A DNA stretch of 45,000 nt from UBA9619 sp964630665 (GCA_964630665.1 CAZVVN010000023.1:1-45000), one strand, 5' to 3'. Positions 9,417 to 18,331 are shown, counted from the first letter of the stretch. The notes: generated by a model not told the origin, from the sequence alone. A program made the numbers and translations.

Positions 9417-10274
9417 TCACGAGTCGGATATCTGCTCGCCAGCCGGTGGTAACTCGGCAAACTCACCGGGACGCTTCTGGGCGTTCGCCGCCATGGCCTC
9501 AATGATCTCTTCGGGTTGCAGCATTGCGGCGTTCCAGACCCGGATGTAGTCAAGCACATCGGCCGTCGCGTGATCTCTCGAATAATTGATCACCCGCTTG
9601 CTGCCAAAAACAGCCGTGGGAGCCTTGCTTGCAATCTCGGCAGCCACCACCATCACCTCGGCGAGCATGGTCTCCTGGTCCGGGTAAACCCGGTTGACCA
9701 GGCCACACTTACGGGCTTCTTCGGCGCCCATCCGCCGACCCGTATAAGCCAGTTCTCGAACCAGTCCCTCTGGAATCAGACGGGTGAGACGCGGAAAGGT
9801 GCCGACATCCGCGGTCATGCCGATATTGATCTCGAAAATCGTGAAAAACGCATCGGCTGTGGCATAGCGCATATCGCAGGCGGTGACGAGATCCACTCCG
9901 CCACCGATGCAACCTCCCTGTATGGCGGCAATCACCGGTATTCGGCAGTCCTCCAGGCTCGAAAACGTCTCCTGCATGTACTGAATTTTTTTCAGAAGCG
10001 CAGCACGCACCCCCAGGACGTCCCTGGCCTTGGCACCCGTAGCCTCTCCAGAGTTGTCTTTGAGAAAGGTACCGATGTCCAGCCCCGCGCTGAAGTGCGG
10101 GCCCGTCGAAGAGATTACAATGACCCGCGCCCTGACATTGTGGTCGATGTCACGAACGATTCGAGGCAGTTCATCCCAGAACGCCGGAATCATGCTGTTG
10201 CGTTTCTCCGGTCGGATGAGGCGCAGGTGTGCGATTCGGTTATCTATCGAAAGATCGAAGCAGGTCGATGTCAT
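9417..10274 (-). CDS. Enoyl-CoA hydratase/isomerase, dienoyl-CoA isomerase-like
   Basis: The 285-residue crotonase-fold protein most resembles delta(3,5)-delta(2,4)-dienoyl-CoA isomerase (ECH1). The oxyanion-hole segment is HFSAGLDIG. The three acidic residues characteristic of ECH1 are all present: Asp in CIGGGVDLVTACD, Glu in FTIFEINIGM and Asp in TADVGTFPRL. The isomerase would reposition double bonds in unsaturated acyl-CoAs. The gene starts 18 bases after the upstream SDR stop, so the two are likely co-transcribed. A generic enoyl-CoA hydratase role cannot be excluded. It converges with the aminopeptidase gene across 42 bases. Confidence 0.88.
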   Translation of the reverse strand: MTSTCFDLSIDNRIAHLRLIRPEKRNSMIPAFWDELPRIVRDIDHNVRARVIVISSTGPHFSAGLDIGTFLKDNSGEATGAKARDVLGVRAALLKKIQYMQETFSSLEDCRIPVIAAIQGGCIGGGVDLVTACDMRYATADAFFTIFEINIGMTADVGTFPRLTRLIPEGLVRELAYTGRRMGAEEARKCGLVNRVYPDQETMLAEVMVVAAEIASKAPTAVFGSKRVINYSRDHATADVLDYIRVWNAAMLQPEEIIEAMAANAQKRPGEFAELPPAGEQISDS

Positions 10275-10292
10275 GGTCGGGCCTCGCGGCTC

Positions 10293-11093
10293 TTAAATGT
10301 GGGCACTGGCAACGGCACCACCATCGCAGGCGATGGTCTCACCCACGGTGTAGGCGCCGGCCCTTGAACTCAAGAAAATAGCGAGCCCGGCGATGTCTTC
10401 CATGGTACCGACCCGCTGGCTTGGATTTCGCTGTGCCACTTGGCTCCAGTCCCCGTCGGTTTGGCCGCCCATACCCACCGCTGTACTCAACATCCAGGTC
10501 GGGAAAGGGCCGGGTGCGATCGCGTTGACGTTGATGTGGTCCTTGACCAGGTGGGCCGCCAGCACCCGGGTCAGGTGGTGAGCAGCAGCTTTGGAGGGGC
10601 CATAAGAAAAATTGTCAAAGATAGGGGTAACTAACCCGTCGATGGACCCGATGTTGATGACCCGCGCAGGATCTTCGGCCGTTGCCGAGGCTTTGAGCAG
10701 TGGCAACAATTTCTGAATCAGGAAGAACATGCCTTTGACATTGGTGTCCATCACCTTGTCCCAGCCCACCTCGGGAAACGCTTCCAGCGGTGCACCCCAC
10801 CCTGCACCTGCGTTATTGATCAGGATATCCAGCTTCTCCTCGCGCGCCGACAGTGACTCGACCAGGGACTCGATACCGTCGAGCTCCGAGATGCTCGCTG
10901 GCAGCGACACGCATTCGCCACTGAAATCACGGCTCAACCGAGCGGCGGTCGCATCACAGGCCTCGGATTTACGTGAGCTGATGTAGACTTTTACGCCGCT
11001 TGACAGAAAGCCAGCCGCAATCATCTCGCCGATTCCCCTTGAACCACCGGTCACCAGCGCGGTTTTTCCACTGACTGAAAACAGATCCCGCAT
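10293..11093 (-). CDS. Short-chain dehydrogenase/reductase (SDR)
   Basis: A 266-residue classical SDR. TGGSRGIG (15-22) is the cofactor loop and NNAG (93-96) the structural motif. The catalytic residues are S150, Y164 and K168 (in SYGPSK). The C-terminus VGETIACDGGAVA is typical of classical SDRs. AAAGGAGA precedes the ATG at 11093, a very good ribosome-binding site. It would oxidise or reduce a hydroxyl/keto group with NAD(P)H. Its neighbours (Ldh2-type dehydrogenase, crotonase) suggest beta-oxidation-like processing, but no specific substrate is indicated. Confidence 0.9.
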   Translation of the reverse strand: MRDLFSVSGKTALVTGGSRGIGEMIAAGFLSSGVKVYISSRKSEACDATAARLSRDFSGECVSLPASISELDGIESLVESLSAREEKLDILINNAGAGWGAPLEAFPEVGWDKVMDTNVKGMFFLIQKLLPLLKASATAEDPARVINIGSIDGLVTPIFDNFSYGPSKAAAHHLTRVLAAHLVKDHINVNAIAPGPFPTWMLSTAVGMGGQTDGDWSQVAQRNPSQRVGTMEDIAGLAIFLSSRAGAYTVGETIACDGGAVASAHI

Positions 11094-11132
11094 AGTGTTT
11101 TCTCCTTTAATAGGCGGAGTGCGACACAGATC

Positions 11133-11276
11133 CTAAAGGAACTGTTCGGCAGTCTCCCGTATCATCTGATCCAGAAAGCGAAAAAATCCGCCACCACCTG
11201 CCCCAATCGGGGCATCCATTTGGGAGGCAATGCAGCCGGTGGCCAAACCCAGGTGGAGACGCTGGAATGCAATCAA
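11133..11276 (-). other. Possible 47-codon ORF or gene remnant
   Basis: The 196-base gap between the Ldh2-type and SDR genes holds an uninterrupted minus-strand frame from a TTG at 11276 (just after a TAA) to TAG at 11133-11135. The predicted peptide contains QMDAPIGAGGGGFFRFLDQM and an acidic, helical-looking end (RETAEQFL). GGTGGA lies about five bases before the TTG. I do not recognise it. It could be a small coupled gene, the residue of a deleted gene, or chance. Confidence 0.22.
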
Positions 11277-11289
11277 TTATTCCACCCAG

Positions 11290-12384
11290 CTATTGTAAAG
11301 GCCCCTTGGAAAGGCCGTCACACTCGACACCGCTACGCTCGGCCCAACCCAGAATCTCTTCCCAGATCTCCTCGGCCACTGGAATACCCAGGCGCTGCCG
11401 AACCTCCCGGCAGCGATACTCCGGTTCGCCCGGAATGAGTATCTCGTCAAACCCATCGGCCGGGTCGCGCGACTTGACCCAGGATAGATAATCGTCGATC
11501 CGGGTCTGGAAATCGCCGCCATCGGACAGTGTCGCGAGATCCAAAGCCACGACCAGCCAGTTGAGTGCCCTGGATTGGCCCAGTACGCCGTGGGCCAGCA
11601 ACTCACCGATCAACCCCAGGCCATAGCCTTTGGGTCCAGCCGCCGGCAAAAGTACTCCACCGGCGTAATAGTCTGCCGCATCCGTACTGGGTCGACCTGC
11701 CCGATCCAGGATCATCCCGGGTGGCAGTGGTGTACCCGTCTTTGAGGCTGCCAGCAGCTTGCCCTGGGCGATCGTCGAGGTGGCAAAATCAACGACCACC
11801 GCCCCCGTTGACCCACCCGGCAGTGCCAGTGTATACGGATTGGTTCCCATGATGCCCTCCCGACCCCCGTACGGTGCGACTTTCGGATTGCCCCGGGTGT
11901 GCCCACCGCCACCGATGATCAGAGCGAAACAGCCCTGCCGGGCAATGGTCTCTGCATAGGCCCCGATGCGCCCGGTATGACCACAGTTGATCAGTGCACC
12001 CGTCGCCATACCTGCTGAGCGGGCCTTGTTCGCGGTGTACTCCGCCAGGCACATCATCGCAGGCACACCATGGCTGGCCTGCCCATCGATGCGGGTGAAT
12101 GCCGGCTGGTCGGCGACGACGACCGGTTCGGCAGCCGGGTCAATCGAGCCCGCCGAAATGAGTTCCAGATACTGTGGAAACCGTACGATCCCGTGGGAGT
12201 CAACGCCCAACAGGCTGTTGCCGACCACGTGCTGCGACACGCTGCGGGCAGAGTGATCCGACATGCCGGCAGCGCTCAGCAGACGGGCGCCGAGCGCCTC
12301 GAGCAGATCGGCATCCAGATGCAGACCGTCATGATCGCTTTCAGGACCCGCAGTCACGTCTGCCCCGGCGCCGGCTGAGGCCAC
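11290..12384 (-). CDS. Ldh2 family malate/L-lactate/L-sulfolactate-type dehydrogenase
   Basis: The 364-residue protein belongs to the type-2 malate/lactate dehydrogenase family, which has a non-Rossmann NAD(P) fold. Signature segments are GVDSHGIVRFPQYLELI near the N-terminus, the central INCGHTGRIGAYAE, and GTNPYTLALPG. Known members oxidise L-malate, ureidoglycolate, L-sulfolactate or 2,3-diketogulonate, so the 2-hydroxy acid here is open. The longest frame begins with GTG at 12384, without an obvious ribosome-binding site. A second GTG nine codons in is possible, so the N-terminus is uncertain. It lies between the isomerase-like gene and the SDR gene on the same strand. Confidence 0.88.
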   Translation of the reverse strand: MASAGAGADVTAGPESDHDGLHLDADLLEALGARLLSAAGMSDHSARSVSQHVVGNSLLGVDSHGIVRFPQYLELISAGSIDPAAEPVVVADQPAFTRIDGQASHGVPAMMCLAEYTANKARSAGMATGALINCGHTGRIGAYAETIARQGCFALIIGGGGHTRGNPKVAPYGGREGIMGTNPYTLALPGGSTGAVVVDFATSTIAQGKLLAASKTGTPLPPGMILDRAGRPSTDAADYYAGGVLLPAAGPKGYGLGLIGELLAHGVLGQSRALNWLVVALDLATLSDGGDFQTRIDDYLSWVKSRDPADGFDEILIPGEPEYRCREVRQRLGIPVAEEIWEEILGWAERSGVECDGLSKGPLQ

Positions 12385-12447
12385 GTTTGTTTACTTTTCA
12401 TCAACCGGCTACCTGTAGACTGACCGTTTCCATAAGAACATCGCCAC

Positions 12448-13248
12448 CTAGAGTTCCTTAAGCAGACGACCAAAGCCAGCAATACAGTCAGTGATGCCAT
12501 TCTGCCGGAGCGCGTGCCAGTACAAAGCGGTGTTGATCGCGATGACGGGTTTGCCCAGTGCCTGTTCAAGTTCGCCCGCCAGTCTGGCCATGGCCAGGTT
12601 GGTTCCCACCTGAATAATGGTATCAATATCGTCGCCATCCATTTCATAGACGGCCCGGGTCATGGTCTCTATGCTCTGCTCAGCAATGTTGACCGGGCTG
12701 GTGGCTTTCAGCCCGGTGACACGCTGAACCGTGAACCCACACTCACTGAAATAACGGCGCACCCGTTCGTCGGCGACCGGCCAGTAGGGTGTCAGAACCC
12801 CGATCTGCCGGGCACCTACCGTTTCGAGCGCGACCCTGGCCGCATCCGAACCGAGGCTGACCGAGACCCCCGACGTCTGCGACAGACGTGATCTGATCGT
12901 GGCCGCACCATCTGTACCGTCCCAGAAAGTCTCCGCCGAAACACCGACAATGATATGGTCCGGGGCGCACGGCACCAGGCCTTCAATGGCAACGTCCAGA
13001 TTTGTGTGGATCACCTCCACCATCCGTGCAAAGTCGGCATCACTCGAGATGCTGACGTTCTGCAGAGGAAATCGGCCAGTGTGCGTCGTGACACCCGGCA
13101 CCGCCATTGCGTGGAACTCCGGCTCCACGATCGTGTTGGTCGCCGGCACAATTACGCCAAGCTTCAGCCTCCAACCCAGAACATCAAGGTCGCTCCCTTT
13201 GTATGCTTCGATTCCGTCGTGAACACGACTCGGATGTGAACTGCTCAT
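12448..13248 (-). CDS. Maleate isomerase/arylmalonate decarboxylase-like Asp/Glu racemase-fold protein
   Basis: The protein of 266 residues resembles maleate cis-trans isomerase and arylmalonate decarboxylase. The GVIVPATNTIVEPEFH segment near residue 31 is the family's N-terminal signature. VGVSAETFWDG (101-111) aligns with the dioxyanion-loop region and QVGTNL (213-218) with the second catalytic loop. The enzymes normally use cysteine at one or both loops; here both positions lack it, and the only cysteines are elsewhere (94, 170, 255). It may therefore catalyse something different or be a binding protein. I chose the ATG at 13248 over the upstream one at 13281 because GGGAGGA lies at an ideal distance. 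It heads the minus-strand run down to 9417. Confidence 0.82.
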   Translation of the reverse strand: MSSSHPSRVHDGIEAYKGSDLDVLGWRLKLGVIVPATNTIVEPEFHAMAVPGVTTHTGRFPLQNVSISSDADFARMVEVIHTNLDVAIEGLVPCAPDHIIVGVSAETFWDGTDGAATIRSRLSQTSGVSVSLGSDAARVALETVGARQIGVLTPYWPVADERVRRYFSECGFTVQRVTGLKATSPVNIAEQSIETMTRAVYEMDGDDIDTIIQVGTNLAMARLAGELEQALGKPVIAINTALYWHALRQNGITDCIAGFGRLLKEL

Positions 13249-13253
13249 CTTGA

Positions 13254-13260
13254 TCCTCCC
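13254..13260 (-). promoter_or_regulatory. Ribosome-binding site deciding the start at 13248
   Basis: GGGAGGA on the minus strand ends five bases before the ATG at 13248. The alternative ATG at 13281 has no such element, so translation is placed at 13248. Confidence 0.75.
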
Positions 13261-13383
13261 GAAATCCTGCTGACCGGACACACTGCGTCGCTACACAGGG
13301 TCAATTCGTCGATAGGTATAGACTAGCAAAATCCTGCGCTGGGCAACCCGTCCCAGCCATTTACCGTCAAAGGAGAGAGGGAC

Positions 13384-13773
13384 ATGAACCACTCGGCTAA
13401 CCCGAACACCGTACACAAACCCCTGGGCAGGTACTGCCACACCACCCTGGTTCCGGCCGATGCGAGGTGGCTGGTTCTGTCCGGCCAGGTCGGAATAAAT
13501 CCCAAAGGCCAGCTCGCCGCGGGAATTCGCAAACAGACCGAACAGACCTTCAGAAACATCCTTGCCTGTCTGCGTGCCCAGGGCATGCGCAAGAAGGACC
13601 TGGTCAAAACCACCGTTTACCTGACTGATTCGCGGTTTGCCGATAGCTACCGGCAGGCCCGATCAAAGGTCATCGGCGACGAAACGCTGTTCACCTCTAC
13701 CCTGGTCATTGTCGATGGCCTCGCCTCACCCGACATCCTGATCGAGATCGAGGCCTGGGCAGCCAAAGCCTGA
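13384..13773 (+). CDS. Rid/YjgF/UK114 family protein
   Basis: The 129-residue protein has the complete Rid fold, with WLVLSGQVGINPKGQLAAG near the N-terminus and the closing strand ILIEIEAWAAKA. RidA proteins are trimers that hydrolyse reactive enamine/imine intermediates. The arginine that binds the carboxylate in active RidA (Arg105 of E. coli) is absent: the aligned segment is FTSTLVIVDG. This places it closer to the non-deaminase Rid subfamilies. AAGGAGA precedes the ATG. It is divergent from the maleate-isomerase-like gene and stands alone on the plus strand. Confidence 0.88.
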   Translation: MNHSANPNTVHKPLGRYCHTTLVPADARWLVLSGQVGINPKGQLAAGIRKQTEQTFRNILACLRAQGMRKKDLVKTTVYLTDSRFADSYRQARSKVIGDETLFTSTLVIVDGLASPDILIEIEAWAAKA

Positions 13774-13848
13774 ATCAGCGAACATCGAGCCAGGGCCAGG
13801 CCATCCCGGGATCACCCGACTTTTAAGAACTGCTCGATCGCACGGCGG

Positions 13849-14715
13849 TCATTCCTCGAGCGATGAATCAATACAACTGACGCGGGTCTGATGCATGCGC
13901 CGCCGGTAACGGTCTGCGTCGAAGGGGCAGCCATGGTGCAGGATGCAGCGGTTGTCCCAGATCAGCAGATCACCCAGTTGCCACTGATGGCTGTAGATAT
14001 GTTCAGGCCGTATTGCGCGATCGAGCAGATCATCCAACAGTTCACGGGCGGCCTCCTCAGACCAGCCCGCTATTGACCGGGCATGGGAGCCCACGTAGTA
14101 GTTCTTTTCGCCGGTCACCGGGTTCGTGCGTACCAGTCGCTGCTGAACCGGTGGCAGCGACTCGGCATGCGTTGGCGTAACCGCATCAGGACTGACCTTG
14201 CTTCGGGAAAACACATAGTCATGCGTCACGATAAGGTCTTCAATGGTTGCCTTGAATGAATCCGGGAGCTTTGCGTAAGCCGCCCTGGCACTGACAAATT
14301 CGAGTTCACCGCCTTCCGGTGTGACTTCGTGAGCATAGGACAGGGAGAACTTGGCCGGCACAGGTCGGAACGAGGAATCCGAGTGCCACATCTGGTTGCC
14401 TGTCGAGAATATCACCCGCTCGTGGCTGGCCGGCATGTGCTTGCCCTCCCGGTCGACGTTACCGATCCGGTAGACATAATTGACGCGGCGCTCACGACCG
14501 TAAGTCACATGATCAAATTCGAGTTCGCCGAATCGTTTGCTGAAAGCCAATTGACGCTCGTCATCAAGATCCTGGCCACGCAAAAGGACTAGTGAATGGT
14601 GCTCGGCCGCTTGTTCGATCTGTGAGAACTCCACGTCATCGAGGCCCGAGCCGATTTCAACGCCCAGCACTTCCACACCAAATTCGTCATGCAGCTTACG
14701 CAGTTCAATAGTCAT
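13849..14715 (-). CDS. TauD/TfdA family 2-oxoglutarate dioxygenase
   Basis: The 288-residue length equals that of TfdA-type enzymes. The iron facial triad is H111 and D113 in MWHSDSSF plus H260 in WDNRCILHHG, with an arginine-rich RRRMHQTR after it for 2-oxoglutarate. The WHSDSSF and PAKFSLSYA segments are of the 2,4-dichlorophenoxyacetate dioxygenase (TfdA) style rather than taurine dioxygenase, so an aryloxy- or other carboxylate ether or amine is a plausible substrate. This is not proven. It is separated by 159 bases from the CoA synthetase upstream on the same strand. No strong promoter is visible in that gap. Confidence 0.9.
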   Translation of the reverse strand: MTIELRKLHDEFGVEVLGVEIGSGLDDVEFSQIEQAAEHHSLVLLRGQDLDDERQLAFSKRFGELEFDHVTYGRERRVNYVYRIGNVDREGKHMPASHERVIFSTGNQMWHSDSSFRPVPAKFSLSYAHEVTPEGGELEFVSARAAYAKLPDSFKATIEDLIVTHDYVFSRSKVSPDAVTPTHAESLPPVQQRLVRTNPVTGEKNYYVGSHARSIAGWSEEAARELLDDLLDRAIRPEHIYSHQWQLGDLLIWDNRCILHHGCPFDADRYRRRMHQTRVSCIDSSLEE

Positions 14716-14874
14716 TGATAAAGGCCCATTCTGATCAAGGGCTATGCCCTGTCGAAGCGTCTACAGCTGACAACGGATCCGGACCGATCCTTGACGGTAC
14801 TCTACCAAATCCGCGTGCGGCCCCTGTAACAGGATCCGAACTGCAGGCCCAGGCAACGGCCGGAGACGAAAACA

Positions 14875-16500
14875 TTAGCTGGACTTAAGGTGATCCGCAG
14901 CTATCTCCCGCAGGCGGCTTCTCTGGATCTTCACTCCGTTGGCACTTTCCGTGACGGGAAATCGGACCAGTCTCTGAATCCCGACCGGCACCTTGAAAGC
15001 CGCCATGCCGGTGGCACAGTGCGCGAGCAGGGTGTTTTCATCAAACTCGTTGGTGTCTTCACTGATCACAAATGCAAAGGCCCGCGTTCCCTGCGGCGTT
15101 TCAACCGCCACGACCTGCGCCCGGTCAACCGCCGAATGTGATTCAAGGTACCCCTCGACCTCAGCGGGGTTGACCAGGAACCCGCCCAGACGAATGGCAT
15201 CGCCCATCCGGCCAAGGAACACGAACTGCTGGTCGGTCTCCGTGTAACCCAGGTCACCAGTGCGCACAAAACCGTCCTCGGTGAGCACCGACTCGCTCGA
15301 GTCTGCGTCCCCGAAGTATTCAGACATACGACTGGGTCCACAGACCTCCAGCTCGCCGACCTCGCCATGCGGCAGCAGAGTACCGTGCTCCGCATGACGG
15401 ACCCGGACCTTTGCGTGCTTGGACACCAGCACACCGCCGCGCCGACCCCGCACTTCAACTGTATCGCCAGGATCCTGGCGGGCGTACAGCGCCTGCATCT
15501 CACTCATACCCCACAGGCCAACCAGTTTCATGCCCCGCTTGTCGGCCTGCGCAACGATGTCCTGGTAGACCGGGTTAAAGGCTGCGTAACCTCCGAAACG
15601 AAATAACGGGAACGCCAGCGGCGCATCGACTGCATCGAGCATACGGGCAAACATCTCATCCGACCCGTTACAGTGCGTCACTTGGTGGGCGTGCATGAGG
15701 CTCGCGGCCTCAGGGCCTGAAAAAACCGGCATCATAACCAGTGGCCGTCCTGCCGCCAGGCCGGCCATGGCCTGTGCGTGGCCAAAAGTACCGCACAGTG
15801 GTACGACCTGGAGGATCACGGTTTCCGGTTCGTGCCAGCCGAAAAACTGCGTAACGTCGCGAGCATGGCAGGCGATGCTCGCGTGGCTGTGCAGTACGAA
15901 CTTCGGCGCTGCAGTAGTACCCGAGGTGGTAAAGACGACGACACCGCCTTCCGGTTGGGCAAAATTCCCAGTGAATTCCTCCGTGTCAGCAAGTTCCTGA
16001 TAGTCAACAACCGACCGGTCCGCAAGTGTTCCTGGTAATGAGGGTACCGGCTGATCGTCGCTATAGATAATGATGCTCTCAAGCGTTGCCAGGGCGGCGC
16101 TCTCAATCTCCTCCAGGGTCTGGAGAAACGGTATGTCCTTGAACGAGGGCCACAAGGCGAGCGCCCGGCAGCCGGCGCGGCCGACAATGTCGCCCACTTC
16201 ACTGGCCCGAAAGCGGCTGTTGACCGAGACCGTAATAGCCCCGATACGCGCACAAGCAATATGCAGAGCCAGGTAAGGGGCGATATTCGGCAGCCAGAAA
16301 GCAACCCGGTCACCGGCACCGATTCCCAAATTCTTCAGGCCGCTGGCAAGCCGACGCGATTCTGCAGCCAGCCTGCCGTAGGTCCAGACATGACTACGGT
16401 CCACCAGCGCGAGGCTTTCCGGTTGACTGGCGGCCGGCCGATCGACCAGCTGGCTGACAGTGTCCGTGCCGGAAGCAGTGGCTGAGCGGCGGGCCGGCAT
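14875..16500 (-). CDS. AMP-dependent acyl-CoA synthetase
   Basis: A 541-residue member of the ANL superfamily. The P-loop is TTSGTTAAPK (191-200). FVRTGDLGYTETDQQFVFLGR is the hinge region containing the conserved Asp and Gly; NGVKIQRSRLRE near the C-terminus carries the catalytic lysine. It would adenylate a carboxylic acid and form the CoA thioester. The start ATG at 16500 lies 22 bases after the cyclase stop but has no clear ribosome-binding site. The gene may be expressed by read-through from the cyclase. Its substrate is not evident; the nearby TfdA-like dioxygenase may produce or consume it. Confidence 0.9.
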   Translation of the reverse strand: MPARRSATASGTDTVSQLVDRPAASQPESLALVDRSHVWTYGRLAAESRRLASGLKNLGIGAGDRVAFWLPNIAPYLALHIACARIGAITVSVNSRFRASEVGDIVGRAGCRALALWPSFKDIPFLQTLEEIESAALATLESIIIYSDDQPVPSLPGTLADRSVVDYQELADTEEFTGNFAQPEGGVVVFTTSGTTAAPKFVLHSHASIACHARDVTQFFGWHEPETVILQVVPLCGTFGHAQAMAGLAAGRPLVMMPVFSGPEAASLMHAHQVTHCNGSDEMFARMLDAVDAPLAFPLFRFGGYAAFNPVYQDIVAQADKRGMKLVGLWGMSEMQALYARQDPGDTVEVRGRRGGVLVSKHAKVRVRHAEHGTLLPHGEVGELEVCGPSRMSEYFGDADSSESVLTEDGFVRTGDLGYTETDQQFVFLGRMGDAIRLGGFLVNPAEVEGYLESHSAVDRAQVVAVETPQGTRAFAFVISEDTNEFDENTLLAHCATGMAAFKVPVGIQRLVRFPVTESANGVKIQRSRLREIAADHLKSS

Positions 16501-16522
16501 GAAGAGAAGCTGGCAGGCCAGC

Positions 16523-18301
16523 CTACTTCAGGCCAGCGACAACCAGCGCGTCTTTGAATCGTGATAACGCGTCCGGAAAGGTTTCGTCGAAATAAGCCTT
16601 GCTCAGGCCCGGGTTCATTTCCAGCGCCCTCGCCAGCTCCGCTTCGGCCTCGGCCTGTTCTCCCTTGAGACTGTGGCAGGCGGCGAGCCCCAGAAAAGCC
16701 CAGAAACCGGCATTGGGATGACTGGCCGCCTTCTGGTACCACCCCATGGCCTCGTCGTCGCGTTCCAGATTCAGCAGCACACCCCCCTTCATCTGCTCGA
16801 ATGCCCACAGCAGCGGATCACTGGGGCTCAGCCGGATCGCATCGTTCAACAGTTCCAGTGACACTTCCCAATCACCGTCCCCTGTCATCAGGTAGGACTG
16901 GGCAAGGCCGTGGTAGGCCTGCGCGTAGCTTGGATTGAGTTCGATGGCGCGTTTCAACTCACGCTCGGCCTTTGCCGGCTGAAACGAAAAGGCAAAGGCC
17001 CGCCCCAGGGCGTAGCGACAGAAGGGATCCTGGTCGTCCAGGACCACTGCCCGCTCACCGTGACGCAGCGCAGCTTCGATGCATGGCTTGGGCTCATCGG
17101 TAAAGTTTGAGATCACCTGTACCAGATACGCCACAGAGATCCCGGCCTGGGCCGGGGCAAATTCACCGTCCAGGTCGATCGCCTGCTGATACAAAGAAAT
17201 AGCTGAGGCGACGTTTTCTCTGGAGAACTGATACATCTGCCACTGGGCCTGCTGGAACAGGTCCCAGGCATCCATATTGCCGGCCGTCTTGCGCCGGGCG
17301 CGCTGGCGTTCGGAACGGGCCAGTTCCGGCTCTATCGATGCCGCAATGGTCTCGGTGATTTCATCCTGCAGAGAAAAAATATCGTCGAGATCGCGATCGT
17401 AACGCTCGGTCCACAGATGGCCACCGCTATCCGCCTCAATAAGCTGGGCGGTGATTCTGACCCGGGAGCCAGCTTTGCGGACACTGCCCTCGAGCACGTA
17501 GTCGACCTCAAGATCCCGTGCCACTTCGCGTACGTCGACCGCCTTACCCTTGTAAACGAATGACGAGTTCCGCGCGATGACCGACAACCAGTGATAACGG
17601 GAGATCACCGAGATGATGTCCTCGGAGATACCGTCGGAAAAATACTCCTGCTCGGGATCACCGCTCATGTTCTGAAACGGCAACACGGCTATGGCCCGCC
17701 TGACGGTGGGCTTGGCGTCCGCCGGCGGTGCCGACCCACCACCGGCTTCCACAAGCTGCTCCGACACCTCCCGGTCCAGTCGCACTGAAAATGCCGCTAC
17801 CGGCTCCGCAATGTTCTTCAGGGCCTGCTCCCCGAGTTCGCCATACTCGAGGGTCAACTTGTTCTTGATGTGGTCGTAGGTGGTCCCCGAGATGCAGATA
17901 CCACCGGGTTCAGCTATAGCCTCGAGTCTGGCTGCAACATTGACGCCGTCGCCGTAAAGATTGTCTTCCTCGGCGATCACATCTCCGAGATTGATACCGA
18001 CCCGGAACGTCATCCTCCTATCCTCTGCGACACTGGAATTGCGATCACGCAATGTGCTCTGGAAGGCCACCGCACAGCGCACAGCCTCGACCGGGCTTGA
18101 GAATTCGGCGATCACACTGTCACCGGCCGAGCCGAACACCCGCCCTTGGTGCTCGAGCACGTGGGCAGCAATGATCTCGCGACAGGTCGTCAAGGTCTTG
18201 AGCGTTCGCTCCTCGTTGTCACCCATCAGGCGGCTGAACCCGACAACGTCAGCGGCCAGAATTGCCGAAAGCTTTCGTTCTGCCACGATCCTGTCCTCCA
18301 T
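16523..18301 (-). CDS. Class III adenylate/guanylate cyclase with TolB-like and TPR regions
   Basis: The 592-residue cytosolic protein begins with a class III cyclase domain (about 8-175). Metal aspartates are D18 (LAADVVGF) and D61 (GSAGDSV), and the transition-state pair is N121/R125 in NVAARLEA. The usual purine-binding lysine four residues before D61 is replaced (G57), which weakens a confident ATP-cyclase call. A TolB-N-like segment (about 205-330, starting IAVLPFQNMSGDPEQEYFSDG) is followed by TPR repeats to the end. No transmembrane helix is apparent. A GTG at 18286 with GGAGG before it is an alternative start. It probably couples a protein-binding signal to cyclic nucleotide production; partners are unknown. 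Confidence 0.9.
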   Translation of the reverse strand: MEDRIVAERKLSAILAADVVGFSRLMGDNEERTLKTLTTCREIIAAHVLEHQGRVFGSAGDSVIAEFSSPVEAVRCAVAFQSTLRDRNSSVAEDRRMTFRVGINLGDVIAEEDNLYGDGVNVAARLEAIAEPGGICISGTTYDHIKNKLTLEYGELGEQALKNIAEPVAAFSVRLDREVSEQLVEAGGGSAPPADAKPTVRRAIAVLPFQNMSGDPEQEYFSDGISEDIISVISRYHWLSVIARNSSFVYKGKAVDVREVARDLEVDYVLEGSVRKAGSRVRITAQLIEADSGGHLWTERYDRDLDDIFSLQDEITETIAASIEPELARSERQRARRKTAGNMDAWDLFQQAQWQMYQFSRENVASAISLYQQAIDLDGEFAPAQAGISVAYLVQVISNFTDEPKPCIEAALRHGERAVVLDDQDPFCRYALGRAFAFSFQPAKAERELKRAIELNPSYAQAYHGLAQSYLMTGDGDWEVSLELLNDAIRLSPSDPLLWAFEQMKGGVLLNLERDDEAMGWYQKAASHPNAGFWAFLGLAACHSLKGEQAEAEAELARALEMNPGLSKAYFDETFPDALSRFKDALVVAGLK

Positions 18302-18331
18302 GAAAAACCTTACCGGTGTTTAGGCGCGACC

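Noticed and set aside
9406..9418. GACAG-AGC-CTGTC hairpin between convergent genes
   Set aside because: Five-base stem with a three-base loop, no T-run, and it runs into the stop codon; too weak to call a terminator.
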